From the NCBI RefSeq assembly GCF_018139145.2, contig NC_059473.1, positions 64,338,707 to 64,402,706 on the forward strand: a DNA stretch of 64,000 nt, written 5' to 3'. The DNA is from Gymnogyps californianus. Its lineage: Eukaryota > Chordata > Aves > Accipitriformes > Cathartidae. Under the pieces are notes generated by a model. The model saw only the letters and a program-made list of their open reading frames with translations, was not told where the DNA came from and made no database searches. A program made the translations under genes and the position numbers. Positions 28,211 to 41,870 of this stretch are shown in pieces. The stretch's first letter is position 1. The number at the start of each line of letters is the position of its first letter.

Positions 28211-30509
28211 GCATTTCTCTTCTAGGAAGGGGGGCTTTAATGCTAATGGCAGTGGGAGAACTGGAACACCAAAGATTAATTCAGCTCTGTTCTACACCCG
28301 CTGAACTTTATATAAAGTGCGTACTGGCATCAGCAGAGAACAAGGCTACTCAGATCCATCAGATTTTTGAGGGTTTTTTTCTGGTAAAGGTGTATTTTGG
28401 GGAATGAAGGAAATCAGAAGGCCAGAGAAAATACAGAAAGACATCTCATTGTCCACACCGTAGCTAGCCACTGTTGCCGGGTGTTGGGGATGTTACTGTT
28501 GCAGAATCAAAGCTGATAATAATCCACAAGAGTATGATTTTTTGTGTGTGTAAAATGTTGCTTTCATTACTGATAATGGGAATGATACAGCTCTGTCAGA
28601 ATCTAATCCTGAATCCTTTACAGAAAGTTATTTAGAAGTAAGAGAGGCTTCTGAGTACTGCTCCGCTGGGGAGTATTGCTTATGTACATAGGAGGCCTGA
28701 AGCTGGGCCTGTAGTCGATGCAGCTGTAAGGCTATGACAGGGTTCCCTGGATCTGCTGTTAAGGGTAGGTACTACTTACTCCATGACTGAAAATGTATGT
28801 TTCACTGAAACGGTGTGGTCATGTTGCCTATAGTTTCCCGCAGAGGTATAAACAAAACTGTGCAAGGTTATCTCTTCCTGCTTCTGTGGGAAACATTTTC
28901 CCTTGTTGATTTTTGCAAATATTTCAGTGTTAACTGAGACAAATCCAACATCTTCCCGATTTGGATGTAAATTTGCTGAATAAATGCAATGAATGTCTAT
29001 TATTGCTCTCAAGAGAGCTGTTAATATGCACAATTTTCTTCTGAAGGTTTTGTGTAAGACTACATTTCTCTCCAATGACTCTGAATAAATACCTTTTTTA
29101 AATACCAGATTGAACCCCCCCACACACATTTGGTTTATAAGAATACTGAAAATTGCAAATAAAACATATTTTTGCTGTGTTCAAAATAAAGAGGGAAATG
29201 ACACCTCCGCTCCAGGTTTAAAGATCAGTCTTCCCCAACTCTGCATATATAAACCCCACTAAAATCAGTAAGGTGTGTGCATGCACTGCACTGGTGTTGC
29301 TTCATTCTTAATACTTAAAATTTAGCTAAAAATGAGTCACAACTCTACTATTTTATTTTCTTTCCCGAGCATCTGTAGCCTGAGGCAGTTTGGGGTGTGA
29401 GGGTTCTTTATAATACATCTTTGCCAAAGCCCTAAAGAAAAAGAAATCACCCTTCTACATCTGAACTTAGAGATCATATGCCCTAGAAGTGCAGTAGCAG
29501 ACTTCTTACATTACCCTTCCAACTTCATTAATTAGTGATGTCTCTGAGCCTATTTATAGTAATTGCATCAACTGACAGAGTAATTGTAAACAGTGTAACT
29601 GCATGTTCTGGTGATCTTTTACTTACATAAATTATATAAGTAATTTAATAAAAGTAATTATATAAATGGTAAATACACATTAAATGACTTGATTTCCTAC
29701 ACCTCCAGTACAAACACAAACCTCAAAATGGAGTTAAAAGCATGTGAAGAAAGTTTCGAGAATCCTAGTTAAACATCAAACCCAAGACGTTGTCTTCATC
29801 CTTAATGTTTTCCTGTTGCGATCTGCTGTTTAGCTGGCCTGACTTGGGCTGAGTATTGCCAATGTTAGTTAACTAGGCATACCTAAATAGAAATGGAATC
29901 ATGAAGGAAATTTAGCTGGGAGAAGAAGAACAGTAAGCCTGAACACCAGGATTTTCCAAATGGATAGGAGGTAGTTGCACAAATTCTTTTCAGACTTCAG
30001 AAAATCCCAGCAGCAATCTGTACCTATGTGGTGTTCCTGCTTTCTCTGAGTTTGTTACAGAATCTGCAAGGAATACTGTGAAATCAGTGTCTAACTACTT
30101 ACGTGATATCACACACACACGTTTTTTTTCTATCAGTCACAAGTGTTATAAATAGCCACCTTTCCCGCCAGTCCGAAGGCATCTTAGAATGCGAGAAGCA
30201 CTTTTATAAATGCATGTTAAGATGTGCTTTTTTGTTTACTTTCTGCATTTCTCTCAGCTTATGCAGCGAAAAACAACAAGCAACTTTCACTTTTTTTAGT
30301 TTCACTTTTAGACTGTAGTTACTGCAAAGTTTCAAATGCAGTTGTGGTATTTTTATCATTGAAAATCAGATGGTTTTTGATATTTTGGCCAGAAATATTT
30401 TCAATAAATATTGTTAACACATTTGAAGCAAAATAAAAATGTATGTTTTCCTTTAATGTAGACTTCCTAACATAAGTTCCTCATAAAAGAAGATAAGAAG
30501 GTTGATTAA

Positions 30510-30600
30510 AAACTCTGGGGAGGGAGGCAGGAGACCGGGGTTTAATGCTGCCTGTGTCACATACCAGGTCACTTAGAGCCACCTATTTAGCCAAATTCCC
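30510..30600 (+). repeat. MIR-like SINE remnant
   Basis: ggaggcaggagaccggggtt followed by taatgctgcctgtgtcacat and gtcacttagagccacctatt has the block order of the MIR core (gagtcagacc-gggttc-aatcc-tgtcacttac-tgacc). Divergence is high. Confidence 0.35.
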
Positions 30601-33600
30601 CTACCCCGGATATAAATTACATCCAACAATGTGCATTAACATTCTTGTTCCAGTAAACTGTGTAGTGCGTGAGGGCCAGCCTGGTGGCTGCACTGCTGGC
30701 TTCCTGAGGGGTACCTGCCTCAAAGGTAGCTGGATGTGCCACCACCCAGATTTGCATGTGCAGCGGGACTCCGAGAACAGCAAACATGTAAGTGTGAGTG
30801 GCAACCACCTGCCTTACTGAAAATGGACATTGTGTGGACCTGGATAGGGCCAAAACAGATGGCAGGCTGTAGGCCAGCAGGAGATGCGGCTACCTCCACA
30901 CCATCACACCCACGTTTTCTTGCAGCCCGCCGCTGTGTAGATGGCATAGCCTAGATCTTCAGGTTTGCACATCTGGTTTCAGCACATGCAGTTTTAGAGC
31001 CCACTAGACCACTGTTGCCCTGTGATTATACCAGAGCACTTACACTGAAAATACGCAGCGTTGTTCTGGTATAGAACTGGAATAAGACAGCAACGATTCA
31101 GACTTACCAGTTGACTGCATTATTTCTTTTTGTGTATTTATTTTTATAGTTGGCCCAGGTCAGGTAGCAATAAGAATTCAGTGATAAGATTGGTCTGAAT
31201 CAACTGAAATTTTATATGAAAGGGGTTACTAACAGAATAAGAGATCTATTTCCCTTCTGGTGTAACATCTAGATTTTCCTGATGGCAAAGTCGTGGATGA
31301 TCCTGTCGGTTTAAAAGGTAAGTGAAAATCAAGAGGGACCTGTGCTGCTGCTGGGAGAAAACTTTAGGTTATAGCTACATAATATGGAATGAAAGGAAGG
31401 GACATAACTTGATGAAATTAAGATTCTGAGCGAGGGAGCAAAGGTAAACCTTACGCTCTTCAGCAGAGGCTCTTTTTTGTGGTAAACCCTCTTTGTTTGT
31501 GTATGGCTTGGAAGGAGAGCAATGCCTGAGGCCTTCCAACTGCAAAAATAGCGTACTATAGGAACTGAACATATGTTGTACAAAAGCTGTTATTTCATTT
31601 GTTCTGAAACGGCATGGTATAGTAAGTGCAAAATGAGGCTTGGGGCAAGTGGCATCAGTTCCTTGGACACCAGCAGAACGGCACGTTGAATCGGCTGCCC
31701 AAGCGCGGTGGGCTCGGTGGTGTTCTGAGTGCAGGGCCCCCCGTGAAAACTAGCCCTTTTCCATGTAAAAACCTACATCATCACACAGAATGATTTGATT
31801 TCTTTTTTTCTTTTTAAAGCACAGTACTAACAATAAGAAGCATTTGTTGCATATGCAGCTCCATCTTTTTAACCTGTAGCAGGGCACTGACATTCAAAGC
31901 AATAGAAAATTAGCAATATGGTGGGGTATTGACATTGTGTCTTATCAGCATACCTGGAGCAATACATCCTTTCCACCTACTCTCATCACAGAGGAGACTA
32001 TGTGATTTCTTGCCTTTATTTTATTGCTAGCAACTAGTATTTCAAAGGCAATCATGGTGTTTATTTATTTAAAACATGATGTGATAAAATATTAGACAAA
32101 TTTGATTAATAACAGAGGAGAGGACAAATAAACGTAAACAGGCAAATAAGTTTATTTTCTTAAGTGATTCATTTAAGCATACTAATATGTCAAGAAATAG
32201 CAATATGCCTTTCAAAATGATAAAGTAAACCCTATTCACAAAAGAAGTGATTTGCTCTATGTACATGTTTACCTAGAAGGGTGTGGTGAGTATAATGTAT
32301 GCCCGGCTGGCAAGCACAGAGGCTTTTGTTCTGTAGCTGCTTTTAAAAGTGTCCTCTGAGGAAGGTGCACCTTTGCACCGGTTTAACAGAGAACTCAGCC
32401 TGCTGCTTCTCTCCCATTTTTGCTCTTGTAGATGCAAAGTGACTCCAGTGATGTTTCTGGAGGTACTGTAGATATATGCAGCTGTACCTGAAAGCAGAGC
32501 TTAATCTATAAACCATAGTAGTGTAGCTGAGGGTAAACACGTGTAAATGAGTTTAGCCACTTGTGCGATGTGGGACATAGCAACCTCCCATAGACACCAA
32601 CTGCTTACATTTACCCTTTTTTCACTGTCACGGCACTGGGGCGGCCTGGTTCCCCCTTACAGCAGTCTTTCTCCCCTCTTGTTCTATTGACTTGGTACAT
32701 TGGAAGGAAATACATTTGATTTACACTGGTTTAAATAAAAGGATGGGCAGACTCTCGCCCTGTCAAGCCCATTGTCTGTAAAATTCATTAATTTCTCCTT
32801 GTACTGGAAGATATGTAAAGGAGATGTGTCTCCTTCTGTGGTCCTAACTCACTGGTTGCAGTCTTTTCTTATGTGTTTCCTTTTATAGGTTAACCTGTTA
32901 TTAATCCCATCTTGTAGATTTATCATGGACACTTGCACTTCACACACAAAACCCTATTTCCCACGTAGTCCACTATCATCTTATTAAAATCCAATATTTT
33001 ATATGCCTATAACCTTCCCCCTCTCAAACCTTCTCCCAGTGTTGGACCAACTGAATATTGTGAAGTGGAATCAATCCCTCCCTTCTTTTTTCACTTTCCT
33101 TCACACTTACCCTGTTGCTGTGGTAGCCTCATGTAGGCTAGATGGTAAAGCTTTTCATTTCTCATTACATTTGTTTTACATCCTCAGGCCCTATGTCACT
33201 CCTTTCTGTATTAGTCAGTAGGAGGTGCCAAAAGATTGGCAAGAAAAGTAATTTTTTCAGGCCAAGACAGAATTAATCACCTCCATTTTTATACCTTGCA
33301 ACCCTTGTTACCCACTGCTGTTCAAGAGTTAGTCAAATTATGTTTGCAGTAACACTGTGTATACAAATAAGGCTGTGCTCCTTCCTCTCTTCCTTGTGCC
33401 TGTTAAATGCTGCCATTTAATTCAATTAAGCTACTCCTACATCACACCATTAGTTTTGAAAGAAGTTTACTGGATCCTAACTAGAAGCAAGACTAAGTGG
33501 TTAAATAGGTGATTGCTATCGCTTAGACAACTCTGAAGCAATCACTACGTTATTACTGAGTATTTGTGTCCAACAAACTTTGTGTATCCTGTTTGAAAAT

Positions 33601-36360
33601 GCGTTCACCAAATGTTTTTAGTAGTAACTCTTCAAATTGCGTGTAACATTGCATCTGCATTCATTTACATGCACTGGTTTTCCAGGGTTGGAAATGCTTC
33701 GGGGCCCTGCAAAAATATTTCCTGAGGTACCTTGTAAACGTCAATTGACAACATTCGGAAACTTGTGGTTTGAGAGCTCAACCAGATAGCAAAAGGATAG
33801 TCAAAAGTATTGAAAAGGCTTACGCTCAGCTTCCTGAGCAGAGGGCACATCAACAGCAGCTGGGTACTTAGTTTTCCTTAGGGATTTGAGCCTGTACTGG
33901 GTTTACATGGCAAAGTTAGCCTGAAAATTAGCCTTAGTGGCTAATTATAAAAAGGAGTTGGTCCATTGGACTGGTGATCTAAGTGAGCAGAAAACAAGCT
34001 CTGCAGCCAGAGTGACTTGCTGACAGTGCTCGGCTTTGGGAGCTCTGCTGTGCAGGAACTACAAAGATAAATTGTGAAAATGAAAACAGCTTTAAAAGAC
34101 AGGTGTCAAAGTGGAATTTTCTGTGCTTTCCTTTACTTCTCCCTTTAGTGAAGGCTGGTGAGTTATATAGAAAATGATACTTGGAAGACTCTTTCATACA
34201 TTTCTTATTTAGATACCCTGGTCTTTTGCCGTGCACTCTCTCACACGTGTAAAAGAAGCCATTAACCTTTGCATTCACACTTCCAGTGCTTTCATTACGT
34301 TCATTACTAATGATTGCACTTTCTGGACATGCTGGTGTTTGTATCCCTATTCTTTAATGTTTTATTACTTCTGTTTTGTGCTTCCCATATGTTTCCGGGG
34401 AGAATTCCCTTCTTTCTTTTACTCGTCTTGTTTCTGCTTGCTCTTTTTGTGCATGCCAATTAATAATGAAGGCTATGCCTGTGCTTCCCCTCCCTATGGC
34501 ACAATGTGGTTTTCTCTAGCTCTCACTTTTTGTGAAAAGTAGGCCATCTACTGTTGCTTTCTAGTATGGACTACAGATCGCCCAGCAAATGGCCATATTA
34601 TGCATACAGCTTCAAAGGTGGACTTCACAAGAGCCTATTCTCCTGTTTATAGGCACTTCTTACTTTGCAGGCGTATTGTGATGCAAAAGTCTCCATAGCA
34701 AACTGAAATCTTATTTCTTTTTTCCCTTCTTTTGAATAGTAACCAATATATTTGGGTCATGTGTTCAGCTGCCATAAACTTACAGTTTTTCATTTTGTAA
34801 AATAGATAGTGTTCAGTGTTCAGGTTTGTTAATCTAAGAGTTCTCCCCAAATGGACGTTTTTCACAGTTATACATCAAGCATGCTTCCCCTTTCCAATCC
34901 TCACTGAAGTTAGAGGGCAGGAGATGACCAGCTAATGATTTAGACAACTATTAGTGACAGTTTTTGTCAGTTTAGCACATTTTTGTTGTATGGTGGTTGT
35001 TGGTTTGTTTTTTGGGGTTTTTTTTGCAGTGTGGTTATGAACAGAAAAGTGACTTTAAAAATTGAATCTTGGTAGTACACATATCTATCTCCATATGTCT
35101 TCTGAGTCATATCTGGATAGTATACTGACGAAAACAAGCTCTAGTGTTGTCAGCGCTGTAAAACACAAAGAGCTGTGAAAAGGGAGCTGGCCCGTCATCT
35201 GCCTGTTGTACCACCAGGTCAGCAGTTGGGTTCTGATTCCTCAGTTATTTTTGGAGATGCTACAGAAACTGAGCGTCGAGAGTGCTTAACTTCTTGTTGG
35301 AGGTGAACTTGCTGTGGGGGCAATTGTTTGGACTTCAGTTTGGTGGGGATATTATTGCTAGATTAGAATCAGATGCAGCCAAAGACAGCTTTTCTGGTCT
35401 GTACTTTTAGGTCAAAGTTGGATATTTCTTCCTTTCCTTCCTGTGAAAACTGGCTGAGGGACTTGTCACGCAACATTATTATTGGAAAAAATTTCCTTTA
35501 CTTAGTCACCTATTAGTCTTAAGTCTGTAATGCAATATTTACTACTTGGTTCATTAAGAATAAAGCATGAGTACAATCATTTTATTATGCTAAGTTCATT
35601 TTTTATTCACTTGCAATCATATATGATTTCGTAGTGCCTTGCCTCTCTTTATGTTTACACATGGAACTCTCATTAAAATTTTTTATTCCAGTTTTAGGTA
35701 AATTGCAATTTTCAGGGATATTCCCTTTTCTCAATTAGAAATACAGGTATGATCGCAGTTTCTCTGGGGAGTGATTTTTTAAATAGACCTAATTTACATA
35801 CGCAAAATTACAGAACAATTCCATCTTCTTGAGTATCTGACCCTTTAAATTGGTCACTAACAGAGAGGCAGTCTTGCACTGGGTGTGATTGCTGTGCAAA
35901 AGAAAAGGAAAAAGAAAGTAGGTAAAAGTACCTTTAGTAGCTCTGAGAATGATAAAACGAAGTGGATCCTTAGTGCTTTGTGGGTAGAAATATAAGACAA
36001 GTAGAGGCAACTCACTTTTCTTAAACAAGACAATTAGGGAACCAGCTAAATTGCTGGGGGGTGCATATGAATAAGTAAAGCATTCATCCTTACTGATCTA
36101 TCACTTGTCAGATGTTGTTTTAATTTGATGAGGAGGCCAATATCTGCTTATACCCCCACTCTCTGCCCCAATGTAACTGGAGAGCAGGACTCAACTCTTA
36201 GGGTGAAGTACTAGAAGTCAACAGTGGCAACACATCAGCTAAGTGCCATTATGGAGCTGTGACAAATGACTTCTTGACAGACATGTAGGAGCTATCTGAT
36301 AACACGGGAAGGGGCATTAAAATTAACCTCAGATGCCCTAAATCTCAATGTAGTAAGCTA

Positions 36361-36385
36361 ACACACACACACACACACACACACA
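36361..36385. repeat. (AC)n microsatellite
   Basis: About 12 uninterrupted AC dinucleotides in the upstream intergenic region; probably polymorphic. Confidence 0.95.
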
Positions 36386-37044
36386 AATTCTCTCCTCTGA
36401 GGTGCCAGTGCCTTCTAGAGGACAAGAATGAAGCTGAAGGCATTTAGTCTAGGTTAGAAGAAATGTAATTCTGGCGGAGTTTGGACAGAACTGAGAAACA
36501 CTTTTAATGTTTCTGATATAAATAATGAAGTAGTCAATGACAATGTCTAAATGGTCCATCTCTAGTTTTCAGACTTAGCCAAATGAATGTCATGAGCTGA
36601 TTACAGGAGCTGCTTCTTCAGGCTGCTTTAAACACGGGCGTAAATCCCGTACCAGTTCATACTGCATAAGTTCCTTTGACTATGCAACTGCAGGAGATAA
36701 AAACATTCAACTGAAATAGATATGTATTAAACTTATTTTCACACTACCAGAGGTTGCTTCTGTGGCAAATCATGTGATTTTTTAACCTCAGATACTTCTT
36801 GGCTTTGCAAGCAATAGAGGCAACGTTGCTGTTTCTGTTTAAATGCGCAGTTTTAGGTACTCCTGATAATACTTCAGCATCTTTTGTAGAAAAGTACTCA
36901 CACGATTTTGCTGAGACAAATTTTCCTGTGATTTTGCAGACAGCGTTCACCTTTGCTCCTCACCTAAATTCCCATCTAAATCTACATGTTTCAGAGACAG
37001 CTGGACATTGTCATAATATAGTCTGTACAACCTCTCTCTTCTGT

Positions 37045-37072
37045 AAATAGATAGGTAGATAGATAGATAGAG
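37045..37072. repeat. (GATA)n microsatellite
   Basis: Six or so tandem GATA-type units (atag-atag-gtag-atag...) with one substituted unit, about 80 bases from the integrase relic. Confidence 0.9.
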
Positions 37073-37149
37073 CTTCTTCTAGCATCAGTCACTGAGATGG
37101 CAAATGCTTCTCTGTGAAGTCTGTTTTATTTAGCTGACATAACAGGAGC

Positions 37150-37410
37150 TGATCTGTACATAACTGTGCCAAGGAAGGATCATCTTGTCTGCACATTTCT
37201 TCCAGTCTCTGCCTTTGCTTGAGGATATTGAGGGCTGGTGATAATGTGGTAGAAATTATATCTTGCCAAAAAAGCTTTGAAACCTTGCCCTATAAACCAT
37301 GGTCCTTTTTTTTTTTCATAATAATTCCTCTGGAATTCCCCAGTAAGAAAACATACTCTTAACCTTCCCAGTGACATTTTAGTTGTACTTGGCAACCACA
37401 CAGTTCGTAA
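37150..37410 (-). pseudogene. Ty3/gypsy-type retrotransposon integrase fragment (degraded)
   Basis: The minus-strand translation shows the integrase catalytic-core signature spread over two frames. Reading 5' to 3': KVKSMFSYWGIPEEL (37322-37366), then a shifted frame GPWFIGQGFKAFLARYNF and HIITSPQYPQ with a following VQT (37183-37307), then YRSAPV after another shift. In Ty3/gypsy integrases the order GIPEEL-like, SDNGPQF-like, SSPxYPQxNGExER, VQT and YRSTP is characteristic. The Asp/Glu catalytic residues are partly lost and stops and frameshifts are present, so it is a dead relic. A retroviral origin is less likely but not excluded. Neighbouring sequence up to about 39.5 kb may belong to the same element but I could not identify RT or RNase H motifs. 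Confidence 0.72.
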
Positions 37411-40400
37411 GTATTTTGGCTAATATTCTAGCCCAGCTGGCTATTTCTCTCCCTCTAGCGCACAAAGATTGATATCCACTCTTCTGGTCTTCCTCAGACA
37501 AAGCTGGTATTATCAGAAAATCACCCTTTTTTTTACTGCCTCACTAAAGTGTCAATTCAGAGATTCTCTGGCTTTTTTACATGCTGTAGGCTACTCTAGA
37601 AATCCTGGGGTTTTTCAGCAGTTTCTAAAAGCCTCAGGGCCATCCTGTCTTCTATTTTCAGTTTCCTCTCCAGGTTTTAGGGATTACCCTAAACCTACAA
37701 AAGAATATGCTTTTTTTGCTTATAGCTAGCAATTCACTACTGTTTGAAAAGGCAGGGGGTATTTTGTGACTATTTACTCTCCTCTGTAAGGTTCTGGTCA
37801 GGCAAATGTAGTTTTGTTGGTTTTGATTTTCCCAAAGAGCAATGGCCTGTAGATTTCCCTGACCCTGTGGTGTCTGTGCTTTCTTCCACAGGATAAACAT
37901 ACTGAGATTTTTGTTTCTGTAACTGGATGACAGGTTGGGGTATCCATTGTCATCAAAACTTTCCGTAGGACAAGGTCATGCCTGGCTTTGGAGTAATTTA
38001 CCCCAATAATCTATTAGCAGAAATCTTGTGTAAGGAACGCATCATAAAAGCTTCACATGGTTTCATATAAGAGAAGAAAGAAAGAGGACTGTTTTACTCT
38101 TATGTGGAAAGCAGCAATGCCAAGAATACTCTTTGTTTTACGAGAAACATTTTCAGGCAATTTGGTATACTACACAATATTTTTTTTATGGGTGTTGGAA
38201 AGGCCCTGTCATTCTGTATTCCTTTCCTTTCCGATACAGATGAACTGACTGCGGAGAATGACCTCAGGGTTACTGTAGGCAACAGTGAAACTCACAAAAG
38301 ATTCATTTGTAGAATAAGTGTCTTCCACTGGTCTCATTTCACAGGAGAACAGCACGAAACACACCAGCTACTTCCCTTTGCATGAGGAAGATGCTCTTCA
38401 CTTGCAGTTATCTCCTGCACTCTCTGAATTAGTAACGGTGATGCAGGCCCTGATTCAGGGAAACACTTGTGCACTTACAAACCTTAAGGAAACACTCAAA
38501 CCTTCTTGACCTCCTTTTGATTAAGCACACGTACTGAGTACAGGAGTGCGAAAGGCTCAGGCCTTCCTCAATTAGCCTCTTGTGTTGGAAGGGGGGCAAA
38601 TATTGCCAGTACCAAAAGATTCATTTCAAAATTAAAAGCACTGGCCAAATGGAGAAATCTGAAAATAAGCACTATTTGCAAGAAGGAAGCTCTGCCCAAG
38701 TCCATGTGAAATACCATATCTTGGGGAAACATATCTGCCTGCCTGATGGCTTTGGGACAGTGGTCACCTGAACACATTGCTGTCCTACCAGGATTTTGTC
38801 AGTCTGGTTTTGGTCTAGATGTATGCTGTGTTTCATCCTGCAGGATCTGTTACTGTGGCACTTGGATCTCTTGGCTAGATCTTCCAGACCTTGTCAAGAA
38901 ATGAGATTTGATGCTGTGCATCACTGCTACAAGGGAACTGCCTCTCCAGCTTTTCATCCTTCTTGCCTCACATTTCAAGAGACCCACATTCTTCAGATGC
39001 TCCTTTTGAACTTCTGTATCAGCTGCATTGGTATGACACTACAGCTCAACAGACCGCTAACCTGTACCCTTCCTATACACTGGGTCTCAACAAACAGCCA
39101 CTGTGTGTTGTCTCCTCTGTAAACTGCCCTTTCAAGTCCAGTTCTCCCACTGAGCTACCCCGGGGCAACACCAGTTTATTTTAGTTTGGATTGGTAATGA
39201 AGATTGTTGTATACTAGCTCTGACAATAGAAACACCAGACCTGTTTTAAAGCTCGTATGCTTACCAAGAAGTAGGAAATCCACTTTCCAGGGTTCATCAG
39301 ACTTCCCAACACAAGTAATAGAGCCTGAGAAGAATGGCTCTGCATGCTCCTCCTGGGTGCCTTTTGTTCAGCACACGACTGAAAAATGACCCTTCCTCTG
39401 GCATTTCCTACATTTTGCATTTCTAGCACATCTGTGATCAAGATCAGTCTTTAAGTACTGACTACGGCTTTGATCACATATGCTTGCTATGCTTTTGTGT
39501 GTCCTTTCATTAGCTGGAAATACTTCCATAATGTCTGTCTCAAATGCTTTGTTAAATGGCCGACTTCTTATTTCTTAGGGTCATCTCAGTGGTGTTCTTT
39601 AGAGTGCCAGTGGTATATGACTAGAAAGCCATCCATCAATCCTTTTCAGAAATAACAATTACCAGGTTGCCTCAAATCTAATTATTCTCATAGAGTTACA
39701 TCTTGGCAAATACTTCGCAGTCTCCCTTTGGCTGTATTACCATCTCATAAAGCTTTATTTGGACATAAAGTTATAGTTAAGTTTCCTGAGGCTTTCAACG
39801 CTTTCATCTTTCCCCACACCCCCCCTTGATTAGGAAAGCTGTGATTGGCAAACCAATGTTCTCCCCTTCCTACCCTATTGCAAACCGAGGGATCTCTCCC
39901 CTACCTTTAACTGTCCTTGCATTAAAACTTGTAGCCACCTGTGAGAATTCCTTCTGTTCTGGCTATTCTGTAACTTCGTCAGCATTTTAGTGCGTCGGAG
40001 TACTAAGGCCAGACTTAGGTTGTCATCTTTACCAAAGTTAAAGTTGTTCAGCTTGAAATCACACTGGAAAGCAAGTTAGTGAAAACAGTGCAAAACATGG
40101 TATAAATGATATTCTTTTTGTTCAGCCTGGCTCATATTAATTTAGCTTTAATTATCCATTTTGGATAAAATTTATATGAATCACACATTTGTATTAATTT
40201 TACTGCATCGGTTTAACTGAAAATGTGATTTTAAAACTATATAACTTTTAATACAGACAAACCTCACTGATGATATATAAATAATACTATTTACATTCAT
40301 TTAAACTCCCTAGTTACATACACTTCTCAATGTACTGAGTTAGTAAAACCTACAAGCCAAAGTACTTGGAGAAGTTACTAGATACTTCTTAGAGATAAGA

Positions 40401-41811
40401 AGTGGCTGACTTAAGTGTTTATTGATTAGTTGCTTCATTCCTGTATTGAAGTTTGGGCATACAAACTACAATTTTAAAAGCTCTCTTAAACTTTAGAGTG
40501 GCAGAGATGGTGGGTAACAAATCAGGGAGAGGAGGTAAAAGAGTAAAGTGGTGTAAGAAACAGGTTGTTAGATACTGATAGAAAAAGATGTGTACATACG
40601 TGTATATCTAAGTATATACATCAGTTTAGACAGAATTCAGACTCAGATGCAACCCTGAATTTAGTTGTTAGTTCTTGAACAGGCTCCTTGCATGATGTCG
40701 TATGCCTGCTTCTGTTTACAGCAGAGTCAAAAGGATTTTTCTAATCATCTAAATGAGAGTAGGACAAAGCCCAGAACATAACACATGAAGCTCAGTCCTA
40801 AACGCGATGACTTCAAGAGCAATGGCCAGCAGCAAATCACACAGGCACAACTTCCTCAAGTGCTCAAGTGTGATCTTGGAGTTGCTGAGCTCACTCGTCA
40901 GACTAAAAGCTTAAGAGAAGAGGACTGCATGCTGCCATTAATCTGTTGCATGACCCAAAGCATATCATGTAGCTTCAGCAGGTCCAGCTTAAGGACTGTT
41001 ACAAGGGGTACTAACATTTCCGTTCCTTAGAGGACATTGCAAAAGTTAATCCACTGAACTTCATGAGAGTCACTGAAACGATCGTGATATAAATCAAATG
41101 GAAAGTTACTGAAGCAAAAAACTCTCTGAGAGATATCTTTCTTTTAGAACAGTTTCTCCTGCTCCACTTCCTTCTTTCCCCACAGTGGAGGTCAACAGGG
41201 GCAGAGACAGTCCTATTAATTTTTCTGATCTCTACAGATTTTTATTACATAGTATTTAGGCAATTTTCTAAAAGGGGAGCAGTATTTATGCCTTTTTTTA
41301 AGCCTTCAACATCTCCGGCCTGAGAAAGTTCAGCTTGGGTTTTTATATCAGATATTTAGGTCTGTTTCTTCCTGGAACACAATGCAACATGAAGGATAAT
41401 GGTATCAGTGTCACCCATACAAGTGAGACCCGATTAAATAAGGTGGGACTTCTTCTTTCATCTGAATAATTCCAAAGTCTTTTTTCTTTAAAACTTAATC
41501 ACCGCAAAGGCCTAAACTATTTGTGAGAAAAACTTCCTTGTTGATTTTTAGTATTCTTATCTTTCTGTTGAGTCTTGAGAGATCTCAAAACACATGGAGG
41601 CCTCTAACAAGGGAACATCTGATATATAAAAGTAGCAAAGAAAACAAAGCAAGCAAAAATTTGCATGAAATTAATGTTCTTTTAAAACAGCAGAGAGAAA
41701 CATACCGTCCTCTATTTGCTTCTTATTCTTACAAAACATACCGTACAGCAATGCTCAGAGCCTCCGTTACAAATGATAATGGTAATAATATTAATGTGAG
41801 TCCTTATCTGA

Positions 41812-41870
41812 GACCTGCTGAAGTTAGTTAAAGGCCTTCCATTGATTGCAGGGGATATTAGATCAGGCCC
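41812..41870. repeat. Palindromic interspersed repeat, family A (degraded)
   Basis: gacctgctgaagtta at the left and gatattagatcaggccc at the right flank a central ccattgattg. The pattern matches family A, with erosion of the left terminus. Confidence 0.45.

Larger units (their letters stand above)
28211..37149. other. Intergenic sequence upstream of MYB, no gene recognised
   Basis: No open frame with a recognisable domain was found on either strand. Contents seen: the MIR-like piece at 30510-30600, an (AC)n run and general AT-rich unique sequence. A candidate E-box/GATA pair (TATC at 36099-36102 and CAGATG at 36109-36114, six bases apart) is present. By synteny this is the start of the MYB upstream regulatory interval. 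Confidence 0.6.

Noticed and set aside
36361..37072. Microsatellites considered as possible CRISPR-like or centromeric arrays
   Set aside because: Simple dinucleotide and tetranucleotide runs with no spacers or higher-order unit.
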